The position numbers and the translations under genes were made by a program. The notes under the pieces are model-generated. The model was not told where the DNA came from. It made no database searches and saw only the letters and a list, made by a program, of their open reading frames with translations. A stretch of DNA of 8,987 bases, from the NCBI GenBank assembly GCA_900767075.1, contig CAAFXX010000336.1, positions 1 to 8,987 on the forward strand, read 5' to 3'. The stretch comes from Bacteroidales bacterium. GTDB lineage: Bacteria > Bacteroidota > Bacteroidia > Bacteroidales > Muribaculaceae. Within the stretch, counting starts at the first letter, position 1. Every line of letters begins with the position of its first letter. Positions 1 through 7,738 of the stretch are shown here, in pieces.

Positions 1-3000
1 CAGTAACCCGAGTTCCTTCATGACATCGTTGAACAGCTTTGCCCAGCCTGTGTTCAGGGACATGGACGAGTCGGAATAGTCGCTCTTGCAGCAGAACAGG
101 TTCATGGCTATCGCGCCCGGGCGCATGGAGTATCTGTTGCCCTCCTGCACCATGTCTCCGCTCATCGAGAGCAGTTCCGAACCCTTGCTGCAGTAGATGC
201 GGAGATTCTTGCTCGGATACTTGGTGGACGATGTGCCCTGGATGCGGATGAAGCAGTTGGTCAGTACGAAATCATACTGGTGGCCAAGTGCGGAGTAATA
301 GTAAACGTCGGCGAGGAAATCGGCCTTCTTGTTGTTGGTCTCGAATACATCGTCGAGTTTGTTTTTCCTTACGATACGGAGGACTCCCTTGCCTTTGAGC
401 AGCAGTTTGTCCATATCGACTTCCCCGTTCTCGTTGAGAATATCGTTGATGTCGAAGAGGCGCACCATCTCATCAAGCGTGTCGGCATCGACAATGCGGT
501 TGTCAAGTTCCTCGTCATCGCTCAGCGGACGGTTGTAGATGCGGATGTTCTTTATCTCCACATCGGCCTCCGAGCCTTCGATGGTGATGTCCTGCGGAGT
601 ATCCTGCTGGAAGCTGAAGGCTGAGTCATAAATGTCGGCGCCGGCGCGGTTGCCGTTGATGTAGAGTTCCATCAGGCGACCCTCTGCGGAGGTGCTTATT
701 ATGAGAGCGACCTTCTTCCAGTCGTCGGAATCGTATTTGGAAGCGAGCTTGATGTCGCGGGTCACCTGCTGGTCATCCTCGTTGGTGTATGTGACGGTCT
801 GTCCGGTGCGGAAGCTCGCCTCGGAGGTGGTCACCAACAGTCCCTTGCCGTTGTGGATACAGCTCACCACGGGCGCGGACTTGTCGGTAACGTTGCTGAC
901 GCGCATGGTGAATTCGAGTGTCAGGCCCCTGGACTTGACATCTGTGGCGAACGGCTTGTAGCCGATGGTGGCCCGGGCCCCGTTCGTGAGCTTGAGCGCT
1001 CCGTCTATCCATCCGCTGCTCTCCCAGTCGAAGCCTTCGAATGTCGTTCTGACACCGTTCGACTCCCATTGTGCCGGGTCGGTCTCGCCGTTGCTGCGCC
1101 CGGCTGCGTCGAGCTTGAGCTGCAGCCCGTAGGTAGCCTCGCTTATGTCTATGCCGCTCTCGGTGACTTCGACGGATATGTCGTAATTCGTGCTGCCGGT
1201 CTTGAAGGTGAGCGTGGTGTCGCCTTTCTCGGTGAACCGGTTGGAGTAGTTCTGCACTGTCCTCGGGACGGCGGCTGTGCGTTCGCGGCTGCCGTTGCGG
1301 TATATCTCGATGATGGCCGGGGTGACGGACGGGTCGTAGGCCACGAAGTCGAAGGAACATTTCTCGTATTGGCCGACGGTGATTTTCGGAGTTTTGTATG
1401 CTGTTCCCTCGAGGATGCGTCCGTCCTCATGGGTAGTCTTGATACCGATAAAGGAGCCGGATGACCCTCGCTTGAATATGTCGAAGTATATGCTCTCGCT
1501 TTTCAGCGTGAGACCGTCAACTTCCATCGTGGCCACCATCTGCACGGTGTGGCGCCCCACGTTCAGGCCGGACATGGCAAGGGCGAAATGGTCGTTGACG
1601 ATGCCGCTTCTGGTCACGGAATGCAGGTTGCGTTGCTTGCCGTCGACATACAGGGCGACAGCCTTTGTGCCGGTGCCGGACACGGTATAGGGTATCTCGA
1701 TGGTCTCGCTGTTGCCGAAGCCTCCGGAACTGAGCCCCTGCGATATGTTGTATGAGCTGAAGAGCGACAGGGTGAGTGTCCTTACAGATATATAGGCCTG
1801 TTTGCGCTGCTGCTTCCCGGTGTTGGGGTCTGTGGTGGTCGCGACCACATATATGTCATGTGAGCCGAGAAGGAGGTATTTGGTGATGTCCAGCTCGTAG
1901 CTGCCTTTGGCAACGTCCTGCCGCGTTTCATGGTAGGTCTGCACGGCTCCGCGCTTGACCTGGATTTCGATGGTGGCTTTCTGTCCCGTGCTCGTCCCGG
2001 CTTCGTCGCCTCCGGCGTTCTGATGGTCGTAGGCGAATGTCAGCTTAACGCTGTCGCCGAGTTTCACGGTGGGTTTGTCCACACTGGCACCGAGGACAAT
2101 TTTCGTAGTGGCGGATTCGCCGCCTCCGCCGCCCCCGGCAGGAAGTGTGAATTCGGTGATCACGGCACTCTTGCTCTTCAGCTGCACGGTGACTGTGCTG
2201 TCATCGTTCTCTATGACTTCGCTATCGAAAAGTGTCCCGGCTTCAAGTTCGGCGACTTTCCCGGCAACGACTTTGTTCTGAACCGGGTTGGTGCTGTCTG
2301 TGTCAAGGCTCTCGTCGACGCTGATCTGGTCGGTATTGATATTGACATTCCCCTGTTCGTCGGGGGTTATGGGAGTTCCATTGAGTGTAATCTTCTTGAC
2401 GACTCCGTCGGCTCCGTACTGTTCCCACGCACCTTCCGTCAGGAACATGGAGATAGAGGTGCCGGTAAACCGGTAATCCTCCCATTTGCCGGGCGCGGAC
2501 TCGAAGGTGATGATCATGCCGCGCTTCTGCTCGTCATCGATGTCGGCGTTGGCGAGAGCGGCTACGGCGGTCGCTTTGGTATAGTAGCCGGAAGTCAGAG
2601 GCTGCTGCTCGGTGACATTGTAGAAACCGCTGCCGTTCCCTTTGCCGCTTGCCTCGATGAGAGTCTGTTTCTCTTCGCTCCACACATAGAGGGTCTCGCC
2701 GCAGAGGAACAGTTTGTCTCTCTTGACCTGCGCGATATTCTCGTTGTACATCTGCATGGGATAAGTTTCACTCTTCCATGAGAGGTAATATTTACCATTG
2801 TAAAGGAAGGCGAAAGCGTGCTTCGCGGACAGGTAGACAATCTCTCCGCCGGAAGACGGGACTATGCTCACGTTCTCTGTCGTTACGTCAATGGTCACGA
2901 ACCGCGAGAACCGGGCAGTGGCTCCTTCACGGGCCGCCACAGCGGTTTCCCTGTAATCCTGGACTACGGCCTGGGCTGCCGCGACAGCGTCATTTGCCGC

Positions 3001-3312
3001 CTGTGCCGCTTCGTCAGCATTGACAGCGGCGGCATTGGCGGTCGAGGCGGCCTCTGCTGCCTGGTCCCGTGCTGTGTCAGCTTGTGAGGCGGCAGTATTG
3101 GCGCTTGTGGCTGCAGCATTAGCGGTTTTCGCCGCATCCTCCGCCGGTTTGCGGAGTAGCGACACCGGGGCGCTGACAACCTCGGTCCCCCGGATTGCCG
3201 GCAATGATACTATGCCGTCGAGGCTCGTCACTTGGGTCAGTTCGTCAACGCTCTGCGACTCCGCTTTGATTGCGTTGAGAATTTCGTTTTTTTCTGCCTG
3301 TGTCAGTGCCAT
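1..3312 (-). CDS. Large phage tail fibre / receptor-binding protein with Ig-like, LamG-like and CotH-like regions (partial, C-terminus outside window)
   Basis: The frame is open from an ATG at 3312 to the left edge without a stop, giving 1104 complete codons; the C-terminus is missing. By residue: 1-50 leader; about 56-130 Ala-rich with Asn, Gln and Asp, probably a coiled-coil stalk; 135-222 a small globular region; 340-349 STNPVQNKVV, a peptide I know from tail-fibre stalks; 393-398 six glycines, a likely hinge. Three Ig-like beta-sandwich segments follow (about 402-510, 511-612, 613-718), then a LamG/concanavalin-like domain at about 725-935 (LYINGNRAG and IRIYNRPLSDDE are typical). From about 1010 there is a CotH-like stretch with IRIQGTSSTKYPSKNLRIY. 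Its first 10 nt overlap the end of the upstream 109-residue gene (ATGGCACTGA), so translation is probably coupled; no Shine-Dalgarno is visible. The inferred role is an extracellular adhesin at the tail tip. Product class is fairly secure; individual domain names are by pattern only. Confidence 0.85.
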   Translation of the reverse strand, partial: MALTQAEKNEILNAIKAESQSVDELTQVTSLDGIVSLPAIRGTEVVSAPVSLLRKPAEDAAKTANAAATSANTAASQADTARDQAAEAASTANAAAVNADEAAQAANDAVAAAQAVVQDYRETAVAAREGATARFSRFVTIDVTTENVSIVPSSGGEIVYLSAKHAFAFLYNGKYYLSWKSETYPMQMYNENIAQVKRDKLFLCGETLYVWSEEKQTLIEASGKGNGSGFYNVTEQQPLTSGYYTKATAVAALANADIDDEQKRGMIITFESAPGKWEDYRFTGTSISMFLTEGAWEQYGADGVVKKITLNGTPITPDEQGNVNINTDQISVDESLDTDSTNPVQNKVVAGKVAELEAGTLFDSEVIENDDSTVTVQLKSKSAVITEFTLPAGGGGGGESATTKIVLGASVDKPTVKLGDSVKLTFAYDHQNAGGDEAGTSTGQKATIEIQVKRGAVQTYHETRQDVAKGSYELDITKYLLLGSHDIYVVATTTDPNTGKQQRKQAYISVRTLTLSLFSSYNISQGLSSGGFGNSETIEIPYTVSGTGTKAVALYVDGKQRNLHSVTRSGIVNDHFALAMSGLNVGRHTVQMVATMEVDGLTLKSESIYFDIFKRGSSGSFIGIKTTHEDGRILEGTAYKTPKITVGQYEKCSFDFVAYDPSVTPAIIEIYRNGSRERTAAVPRTVQNYSNRFTEKGDTTLTFKTGSTNYDISVEVTESGIDISEATYGLQLKLDAAGRSNGETDPAQWESNGVRTTFEGFDWESSGWIDGALKLTNGARATIGYKPFATDVKSRGLTLEFTMRVSNVTDKSAPVVSCIHNGKGLLVTTSEASFRTGQTVTYTNEDDQQVTRDIKLASKYDSDDWKKVALIISTSAEGRLMELYINGNRAGADIYDSAFSFQQDTPQDITIEGSEADVEIKNIRIYNRPLSDDEELDNRIVDADTLDEMVRLFDINDILNENGEVDMDKLLLKGKGVLRIVRKNKLDDVFETNNKKADFLADVYYYSALGHQYDFVLTNCFIRIQGTSSTKYPSKNLRIYCSKGSELLSMSGDMVQEGNRYSMRPGAIAMNLFCCKSDYSDSSMSLNTGWAKLFNDVMKELGLL
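2923..3147 (-). other. Ala-rich putative coiled-coil stalk in the fibre protein (residues 56-130)
   Basis: About 75 codons dominated by Ala, with Asn, Gln, Asp and Thr and few large hydrophobics. Near-repeats of A-A-x-x-A-N occur (for example TANAAATSANTAASQA and STANAAAVNADEAAQAAN). This is degenerate protein-level repetition rather than an exact DNA repeat. Such segments form trimeric helical stalks in phage fibres; trimer formation here is inferred. Confidence 0.6.
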
Positions 3313-3632
3313 AGTTTTTTGAATTGATTATAGGGTTTGCGTTCTGTGAGATAATCCGGATTGGCCTGGTTGTCGTATGCCTCCCGTTCATGGGATATGG
3401 CGCGGTATGCTTTTCTGCTGTCCCGGAGCTGTATCAGCCGGCACAACCATTCCAGGACATAGAGCAGATAAAAGGGAAGGTAAAGCAGTTCCTTCATCTG
3501 CGCCGTATGTATGGATTCGTGGTTGAAGTCGGTCCGGGTCATGATACAACCTTTCTGGACGAAAAGGATTCCGAACAGATTGATGCACTTGAAGCCCCGG
3601 AACGGTATGAGGTGGTTATATATCACTTTCAT
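3303..3632 (-). CDS. Small HExxH (HESIH) metallopeptidase-like protein with one hydrophobic segment
   Basis: A 109-residue protein. HESIH at residues 38-42 is a textbook zinc HExxH pattern. A strongly hydrophobic run follows at about 49-67 (LLYLPFYLLYVLEWLCRLI), then HEREAYDN at 81-88, where E82 or E84 could be the third zinc ligand. Small Bacteroidota proteins with HExIH, an aromatic hydrophobic stretch and a later EREAY-type motif are a recurrent type, but I know no proven function. The ATG overlaps the preceding stop (ATGA, 3629-3632) and has GGAGGT 5 nt upstream, which supports this start. An in-frame ATG at 3542 (M31) would still keep the HESIH motif. The stop overlaps the fibre gene start by 10 nt. 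It could act in processing tail or host surface proteins, or be a catalytically silent membrane-associated protein; activity is inferred from the motif alone. Confidence 0.8.
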   Translation of the reverse strand: MKVIYNHLIPFRGFKCINLFGILFVQKGCIMTRTDFNHESIHTAQMKELLYLPFYLLYVLEWLCRLIQLRDSRKAYRAISHEREAYDNQANPDYLTERKPYNQFKKLWH

Positions 3633-3904
3633 TTCGCACCTCCTTCCAGTTGTTCGTTGAGTCCGTCGATAAATGCCGGCGTGGCATAGGTATCGGCCAC
3701 TTCCCGAAGGGTTCTCACTTCATCTTCAGTGAAGTCGGTTTCGCCTTCGCTACGGTAGATTTTGAGTGCGAGGGCATGTGCGCGTATGCCGTTGACATTT
3801 AGGTACAGCATGTTTGCAACGCTCTCCCGCGCATCGCCGGTCTGATACCTGCTTCTGTCTATCCCTGCCGGGATTCTGAATTGCTGAAAATTGATTTTTG
3901 CCAT
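3629..3904 (-). CDS. 91-residue phage tail-operon protein of unknown function
   Basis: A 91-residue, mostly helical-looking soluble protein with no signal peptide or membrane segment. I recognise it as a type found in Bacteroidota tail modules (a start like KINFQQFRIP, a central HALALKIY, a later TPAFIDGLNEQL), but I know no assigned function. The acidic stretch EGETDFTEDEVRTLREVAD (about residues 53-71) resembles a helix-turn-helix spacing without an obvious DNA-binding surface. It lies 10 nt after the tail-tip stop and overlaps the next start as ATGA, so it belongs to the same translational chain. Position suggests a small tip component or an assembly chaperone for the tip or fibre; that is inference only. 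The ATG at 3904 is chosen because it follows the upstream stop directly; no Shine-Dalgarno is seen. Confidence 0.8.
   Translation of the reverse strand: MAKINFQQFRIPAGIDRSRYQTGDARESVANMLYLNVNGIRAHALALKIYRSEGETDFTEDEVRTLREVADTYATPAFIDGLNEQLEGGAK
3638..3643 (-). promoter_or_regulatory. Shine-Dalgarno-like GGAGGT before the HESIH gene
   Basis: On the minus strand GGAGGT lies 5 nt upstream of the ATG at 3632, inside the last codons (Gly-Gly) of the preceding gene. It is the only strong Shine-Dalgarno-like match ahead of a start in this window; the starts at 3312, 3904, 7715 and 8206 lack one. It may be incidental to coding of the EGGAK tail, so its role is unproven. Confidence 0.4.
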
Positions 3905-3914
3905 AATCTTTGGT

Positions 3915-6900
3915 TTATTCTTTTTTCACTCCGATGATTAGTCCGTTCTGTACTTGGAAGCGAACTTTGTCGAGGTCATAGTCATTGAATCCGAATGTCA
4001 CGCCTTCATAGTAATGCGAAAAAGCTCCGGTATCGGCATTCATATCCATCGCGATTCTCAGGCCTTTTGCGCCATTGAAATATGTATCTCCATTTATTAC
4101 GTGATAATTACGGGCCGTCGCATGAATGTCTCCAAACATCCACAAGCCAATATTTCTACGGCCACCCGAAACATTAATGTAAACTCCGTAGTTTTCATAT
4201 AATTCTGATGGCGTTGAGTTGCTGACATATATCTGAGCCGCTCCAACAGCAAAACCGAGAGGCATTGTGTCAAGACCAAGCCTTACCCCCCTATATGTGT
4301 CATGGAAACCCAACCAAGGATTTCCTTTTGAAAATAAAGAAAATCGGCTCGTAGTTATTTTTTCTCCGGTACTCGGGTTTGTATAACCGTTCTCTGACCT
4401 TATGCTTGAGTCATCAATGATAAAACCTCCAATCGTCCCTTTATTGGCGTTGATTTCTCCGGTGAATTTGCCGTTGATTGTCTCAATGCTGCCATCCTCT
4501 AATATTTTGAAGTTACCGTTGGCGGTTACTATGCCTTCAAGCTGTATGTTGTCAGCCTTGATCTTGACGCCTCCCTGGCCGGTCCCGACAAATGCCTTCA
4601 GATTGCCCTCACTGTCGATGGCGTATAACCCGGTCATCTGTGCCGTGGTCAGTATTCCGGATTCAGCCAGGACCTTGCCGTCGCTATCAAAATTCTGCGC
4701 TGCTATCTTTATCAGTTTTTCGGACTGCTCGAACAATGTGCGGTACTTGTATGTGAGCGCCTCTACCTTGTCGGTCGACATGACGAGCATATACAGATAT
4801 ATCTCGCCGGTGAACGACAGCCGGAAGTCGCCGGTACCGTTCCAAAGTCCGTCACAATTGAACTGGACATAGCCGGTGGTTTCCGCAAGTTCCTCTTCTG
4901 TCTCGAACGAATTGAAGTTCTCGAAGCCGGTCTTATCCACGCTATCGAATCTGACTGTCAGTTTGCCCGGTTTGACACACCGGTAGAAGAAACTCAAATA
5001 CACAGGCAAAGCCTCCTTCTTGCCGTCGGCATTGGTCGCAAATGTGGGTTTGCTGCGCAGATTGGCGTTTTTCTGCAGTATGTATTTGTTGACGATGCGT
5101 ACTACCGTGCGCCCGTCATCCTTGGTAACGCTCGCGCAATTCCCTTTCCGGGTGAGTACATTGTCATTGACCCATATCCATTTGTTGCCCACAAGGAAGA
5201 ATACGGCTTCGTTCTGCGTATCCCATTTTTCCATGCCGGTGGCAAATGCCGGATTGCTCAGATACCCTTTGTCTATGACAAAATCATTGCGCACGGCCTC
5301 GACCATGCTTTCAATCTTGCCTTCGACTATCTCGAATTTGGTCTTGATATCCTCGCCGGTAACAAGGAGGAAGGTGCCTCGCAGGTATGCGTTGTCGGAA
5401 TACAGACCGTTGCCGTGGGGCTGATTGTCTGCCGGAAACCGGTCATCGGTTATGCCGTCAAGGTTTCCGAGGCGCGCCCGGAGGCAGTCTGTGAAATTCT
5501 TGTCATGCACGCCGTCGAGGACATCGATACGCGGCTGTCCGTCCTCGGTGGCGGATATGAGTATGAGGTTCTGTCGGTTCTTGTCTGTGGTATTGCCCAT
5601 CAGCACGCACTCGTCACCGGGTTCAGGTGCTGACTGACCTTCAAAACTGCGTAAATCCACCCTGACGCCAGTGCTTCTGACACCGTTGATTTCCACCCAG
5701 TAACTTTTAAGATGCCCATTGGTGAATGTCTGGCAGCGCATAAGGTCCCCGACGGCAAATGAATTGGGAGTCTCAAATGTTATATGATAGTCGCTGCCGT
5801 CATTATAAACTTCCTTGATTTTGCCATTGGCCGCAGACACGCATATCTGTCCGCCCACGCTCCGGATCTTCTCAATCAGCAACTCGAGGACAGTCATTAC
5901 CTGGCGCACAGTAAGTTTGTCGACAGTGAGGTGCGACAACCCGTTCTCAAGCCAGATACGCCATCCTTCGCCGGTCAGACCGTCAACAAATTTGGGGCTG
6001 CTCATAAGCAGTCGCACAACAAGCGTGAGCAGCTCGGCGTTTCCTTTGCCGTCTATGGTGCCACCATGCGCCCCGGCGATGAAATCACCGGCATCAATAC
6101 CTTCCTCGAATATGATTTTCTTTTTGGCGCGGTCGGGGCTGTTCTTGCTGATAAACTCCCTTTGACTGCGCCGGGCCGAAAAGAGGTTGTTGTCGGTCGG
6201 CACTGTCTTGTCCCATGTGCGTATAATGTCCGGAAGAGCCGTTGACTCTCCGATTGACCGGGCATAACTCTTGGCATCGCTAACGGAATCGGACATGCGC
6301 TGCATCGATGTCCTGCTCAGAGCATCGCCAATCTCGATATCCATCTGCGACGGAAGGTTGACCTTCCGGGTTATTCTAGTAATTCGGCTGTCACGGTATC
6401 CGAATTCAGGAAAATATTCCTCGCTCTCGAGGCGAACCCTGCGGCCTATCGAGAGGTCAATGCCATTGTCCTCTATCCATACATGGTCCGTGGATGCCTT
6501 GTAAACAGTGAGGTCAAGGTTATGGTCCGCGTTATATTTGTTTACCGCAGTAAGGAATTCTTCTTCGGCAAGGGCATAATACTCGTCCGGCATCCTGAGA
6601 TTCCACAGGATATATTTGTCGCCGGCTTTCGGCACGAGCGTACCGCCGGGCAACTGCGTGTCATCGTCATAGGGCCAGATGGTGATTATCTCGAATTCCC
6701 GGGTGTCGCTGTTGTAGTTTACCTCGAAATAATATGTGCCGTCTTCCTCGTCGCCGAGTCCGGCAAGCTCGCTTCCTTCCTGGAATGACACACGCTTGAC
6801 CAGACCGCCGATTTCATAGTCGTTGGGATTGAACGGCAGACTGTCATCGCGGAAATAGTAAATGGTGAATGGTTTTCCGTCCTCACCGGTCCTGACTTCG

Positions 6901-7715
6901 CTCCGGACGCTGCTTACCACACCGGTGCGACGCGGGTATATGTCTGCGAATGCGTCGGCTTCGTAATGATCCACCCGGCCATATTTGTCGGCATTCATCT
7001 CGACATATTTCTGGCCGCCGGGAAGCTGAAGCCGGGTGTATCCGTATTTCTCGCGGTCTATGTTGCGGCTGCTGCCTACGGGATACAGTCGGGTATAGAA
7101 ATCCACATTGTCGGCGGTCGTCGGCTCTATGCCGGTCAGTCCTTTGTCATAGCCCATGAAAACCGGCTCGCCATGTTCGCATTTGCAGATATTGACGGTT
7201 TGTCCTTCCACCCACCATTCGGCGCCGACTTTCTCGGCAATCTCCTTGAGAGCCTGGTCGCAGTATTTGCCGAAGTAATCGATGACGATGTTCTCGGTGC
7301 CGTCAACCTGTCCGACCTTCCAGTCTGTGATATTGCCCATGCCGTCGTTCATGCAATGGACTATCATCGCCACATGTTCCCGGGGCGGGGCGGTCAAGGT
7401 GAATACCGGCTCTTCCTCGTTGTCAACGGTCTTGATTACGAGCAGACGCTTGATCATGCTCTCCACACCGTAGAGCTTGATGTCGTAACTCCACTCTTTC
7501 GTGGATTTCTGTTTCGGACGGTATTTCTCGGTGAGCCAATAGCGCTCTCCCTCGAAGTCGGCATAGTCGTCGACATCAAGGTCTATATGCTCGTAATAGG
7601 TGAACGAGAGAGTCAGGACATTGTCGCCCTGTACCTCTGTCGCCTGTGTGGAGCTATCGTTCGGGGACAGTTCCACCTTCGGGTTCCCGACTTTGTCGTA
7701 TATCGTTATAAGCAT
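3915..7715 (-). CDS. Large tail-tip / baseplate protein (Tal-like, prophage endopeptidase-tail-like N-terminus)
   Basis: A complete 1266-residue protein. Residues 1-460 look like the hub domain of siphophage Tal/gp27-type tail-tip proteins: an opening LITIYDKVGNPKVEL strand, ERYWLTEKYRPKQK, later YTRLYPVGSSRNID and GRRVRLESEEYFPEFGYRDSRI. A short helical linker follows (about 463-490). Residues 590-730 are a beta-rich middle with GGQICVSAANGKI and a YWVEINGVRSTGVRVDLRS strand pair. About 815-990 resembles a jelly-roll carbohydrate-binding-like domain (opening GYLSNPAFATGMEKW). At 1080-1100 comes INGKFTGEINANKGTIGGFII, a motif repeated in many phage tip and fibre proteins just before the distal domain. 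The last 165 residues are a beta-rich Gly/Tyr-rich tip encoded by lower-GC DNA. I see no peptidase catalytic set, so a lytic role is not supported. It follows the Dit-like gene by 23 nt, the usual Dit-Tal order. Confidence 0.85.
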   Translation of the reverse strand: MLITIYDKVGNPKVELSPNDSSTQATEVQGDNVLTLSFTYYEHIDLDVDDYADFEGERYWLTEKYRPKQKSTKEWSYDIKLYGVESMIKRLLVIKTVDNEEEPVFTLTAPPREHVAMIVHCMNDGMGNITDWKVGQVDGTENIVIDYFGKYCDQALKEIAEKVGAEWWVEGQTVNICKCEHGEPVFMGYDKGLTGIEPTTADNVDFYTRLYPVGSSRNIDREKYGYTRLQLPGGQKYVEMNADKYGRVDHYEADAFADIYPRRTGVVSSVRSEVRTGEDGKPFTIYYFRDDSLPFNPNDYEIGGLVKRVSFQEGSELAGLGDEEDGTYYFEVNYNSDTREFEIITIWPYDDDTQLPGGTLVPKAGDKYILWNLRMPDEYYALAEEEFLTAVNKYNADHNLDLTVYKASTDHVWIEDNGIDLSIGRRVRLESEEYFPEFGYRDSRITRITRKVNLPSQMDIEIGDALSRTSMQRMSDSVSDAKSYARSIGESTALPDIIRTWDKTVPTDNNLFSARRSQREFISKNSPDRAKKKIIFEEGIDAGDFIAGAHGGTIDGKGNAELLTLVVRLLMSSPKFVDGLTGEGWRIWLENGLSHLTVDKLTVRQVMTVLELLIEKIRSVGGQICVSAANGKIKEVYNDGSDYHITFETPNSFAVGDLMRCQTFTNGHLKSYWVEINGVRSTGVRVDLRSFEGQSAPEPGDECVLMGNTTDKNRQNLILISATEDGQPRIDVLDGVHDKNFTDCLRARLGNLDGITDDRFPADNQPHGNGLYSDNAYLRGTFLLVTGEDIKTKFEIVEGKIESMVEAVRNDFVIDKGYLSNPAFATGMEKWDTQNEAVFFLVGNKWIWVNDNVLTRKGNCASVTKDDGRTVVRIVNKYILQKNANLRSKPTFATNADGKKEALPVYLSFFYRCVKPGKLTVRFDSVDKTGFENFNSFETEEELAETTGYVQFNCDGLWNGTGDFRLSFTGEIYLYMLVMSTDKVEALTYKYRTLFEQSEKLIKIAAQNFDSDGKVLAESGILTTAQMTGLYAIDSEGNLKAFVGTGQGGVKIKADNIQLEGIVTANGNFKILEDGSIETINGKFTGEINANKGTIGGFIIDDSSIRSENGYTNPSTGEKITTSRFSLFSKGNPWLGFHDTYRGVRLGLDTMPLGFAVGAAQIYVSNSTPSELYENYGVYINVSGGRRNIGLWMFGDIHATARNYHVINGDTYFNGAKGLRIAMDMNADTGAFSHYYEGVTFGFNDYDLDKVRFQVQNGLIIGVKKE

Positions 7716-7738
7716 ATTTGAACGGCGTTTTAATTCAG

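Noticed and set aside
773..1430. Minus-strand open frames of 195 and 93 residues
   Set aside because: They are out of frame with the fibre protein covering the same bases; Arg/His/Pro-rich composition is typical of shifted GC-rich coding DNA.
1930..2781. 283-residue open frame on the plus strand
   Set aside because: It lies antisense inside the continuous fibre frame, shows no recognisable motif, and arises from the GC-rich codon bias of the opposite strand.
2923..3147. Possible DNA tandem repeat
   Set aside because: The repetition is degenerate Ala-rich coding; no exact DNA unit is maintained.
1..3312. Diversity-generating retroelement target in the fibre gene
   Set aside because: No C-type-lectin variable end, template repeat or reverse transcriptase is visible in the window; the true C-terminus is missing, so it can be neither shown nor excluded.
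3915..7715. Lytic peptidase or lysozyme domain in the tail-tip protein
   Set aside because: No NlpC/P60, M23, CHAP or lysozyme catalytic pattern seen by eye in the 1266 residues.
6966..7721. 251-residue open frame on the plus strand
   Set aside because: Antisense shadow of the Tal-like N-terminus; no domain pattern and no independent start context.
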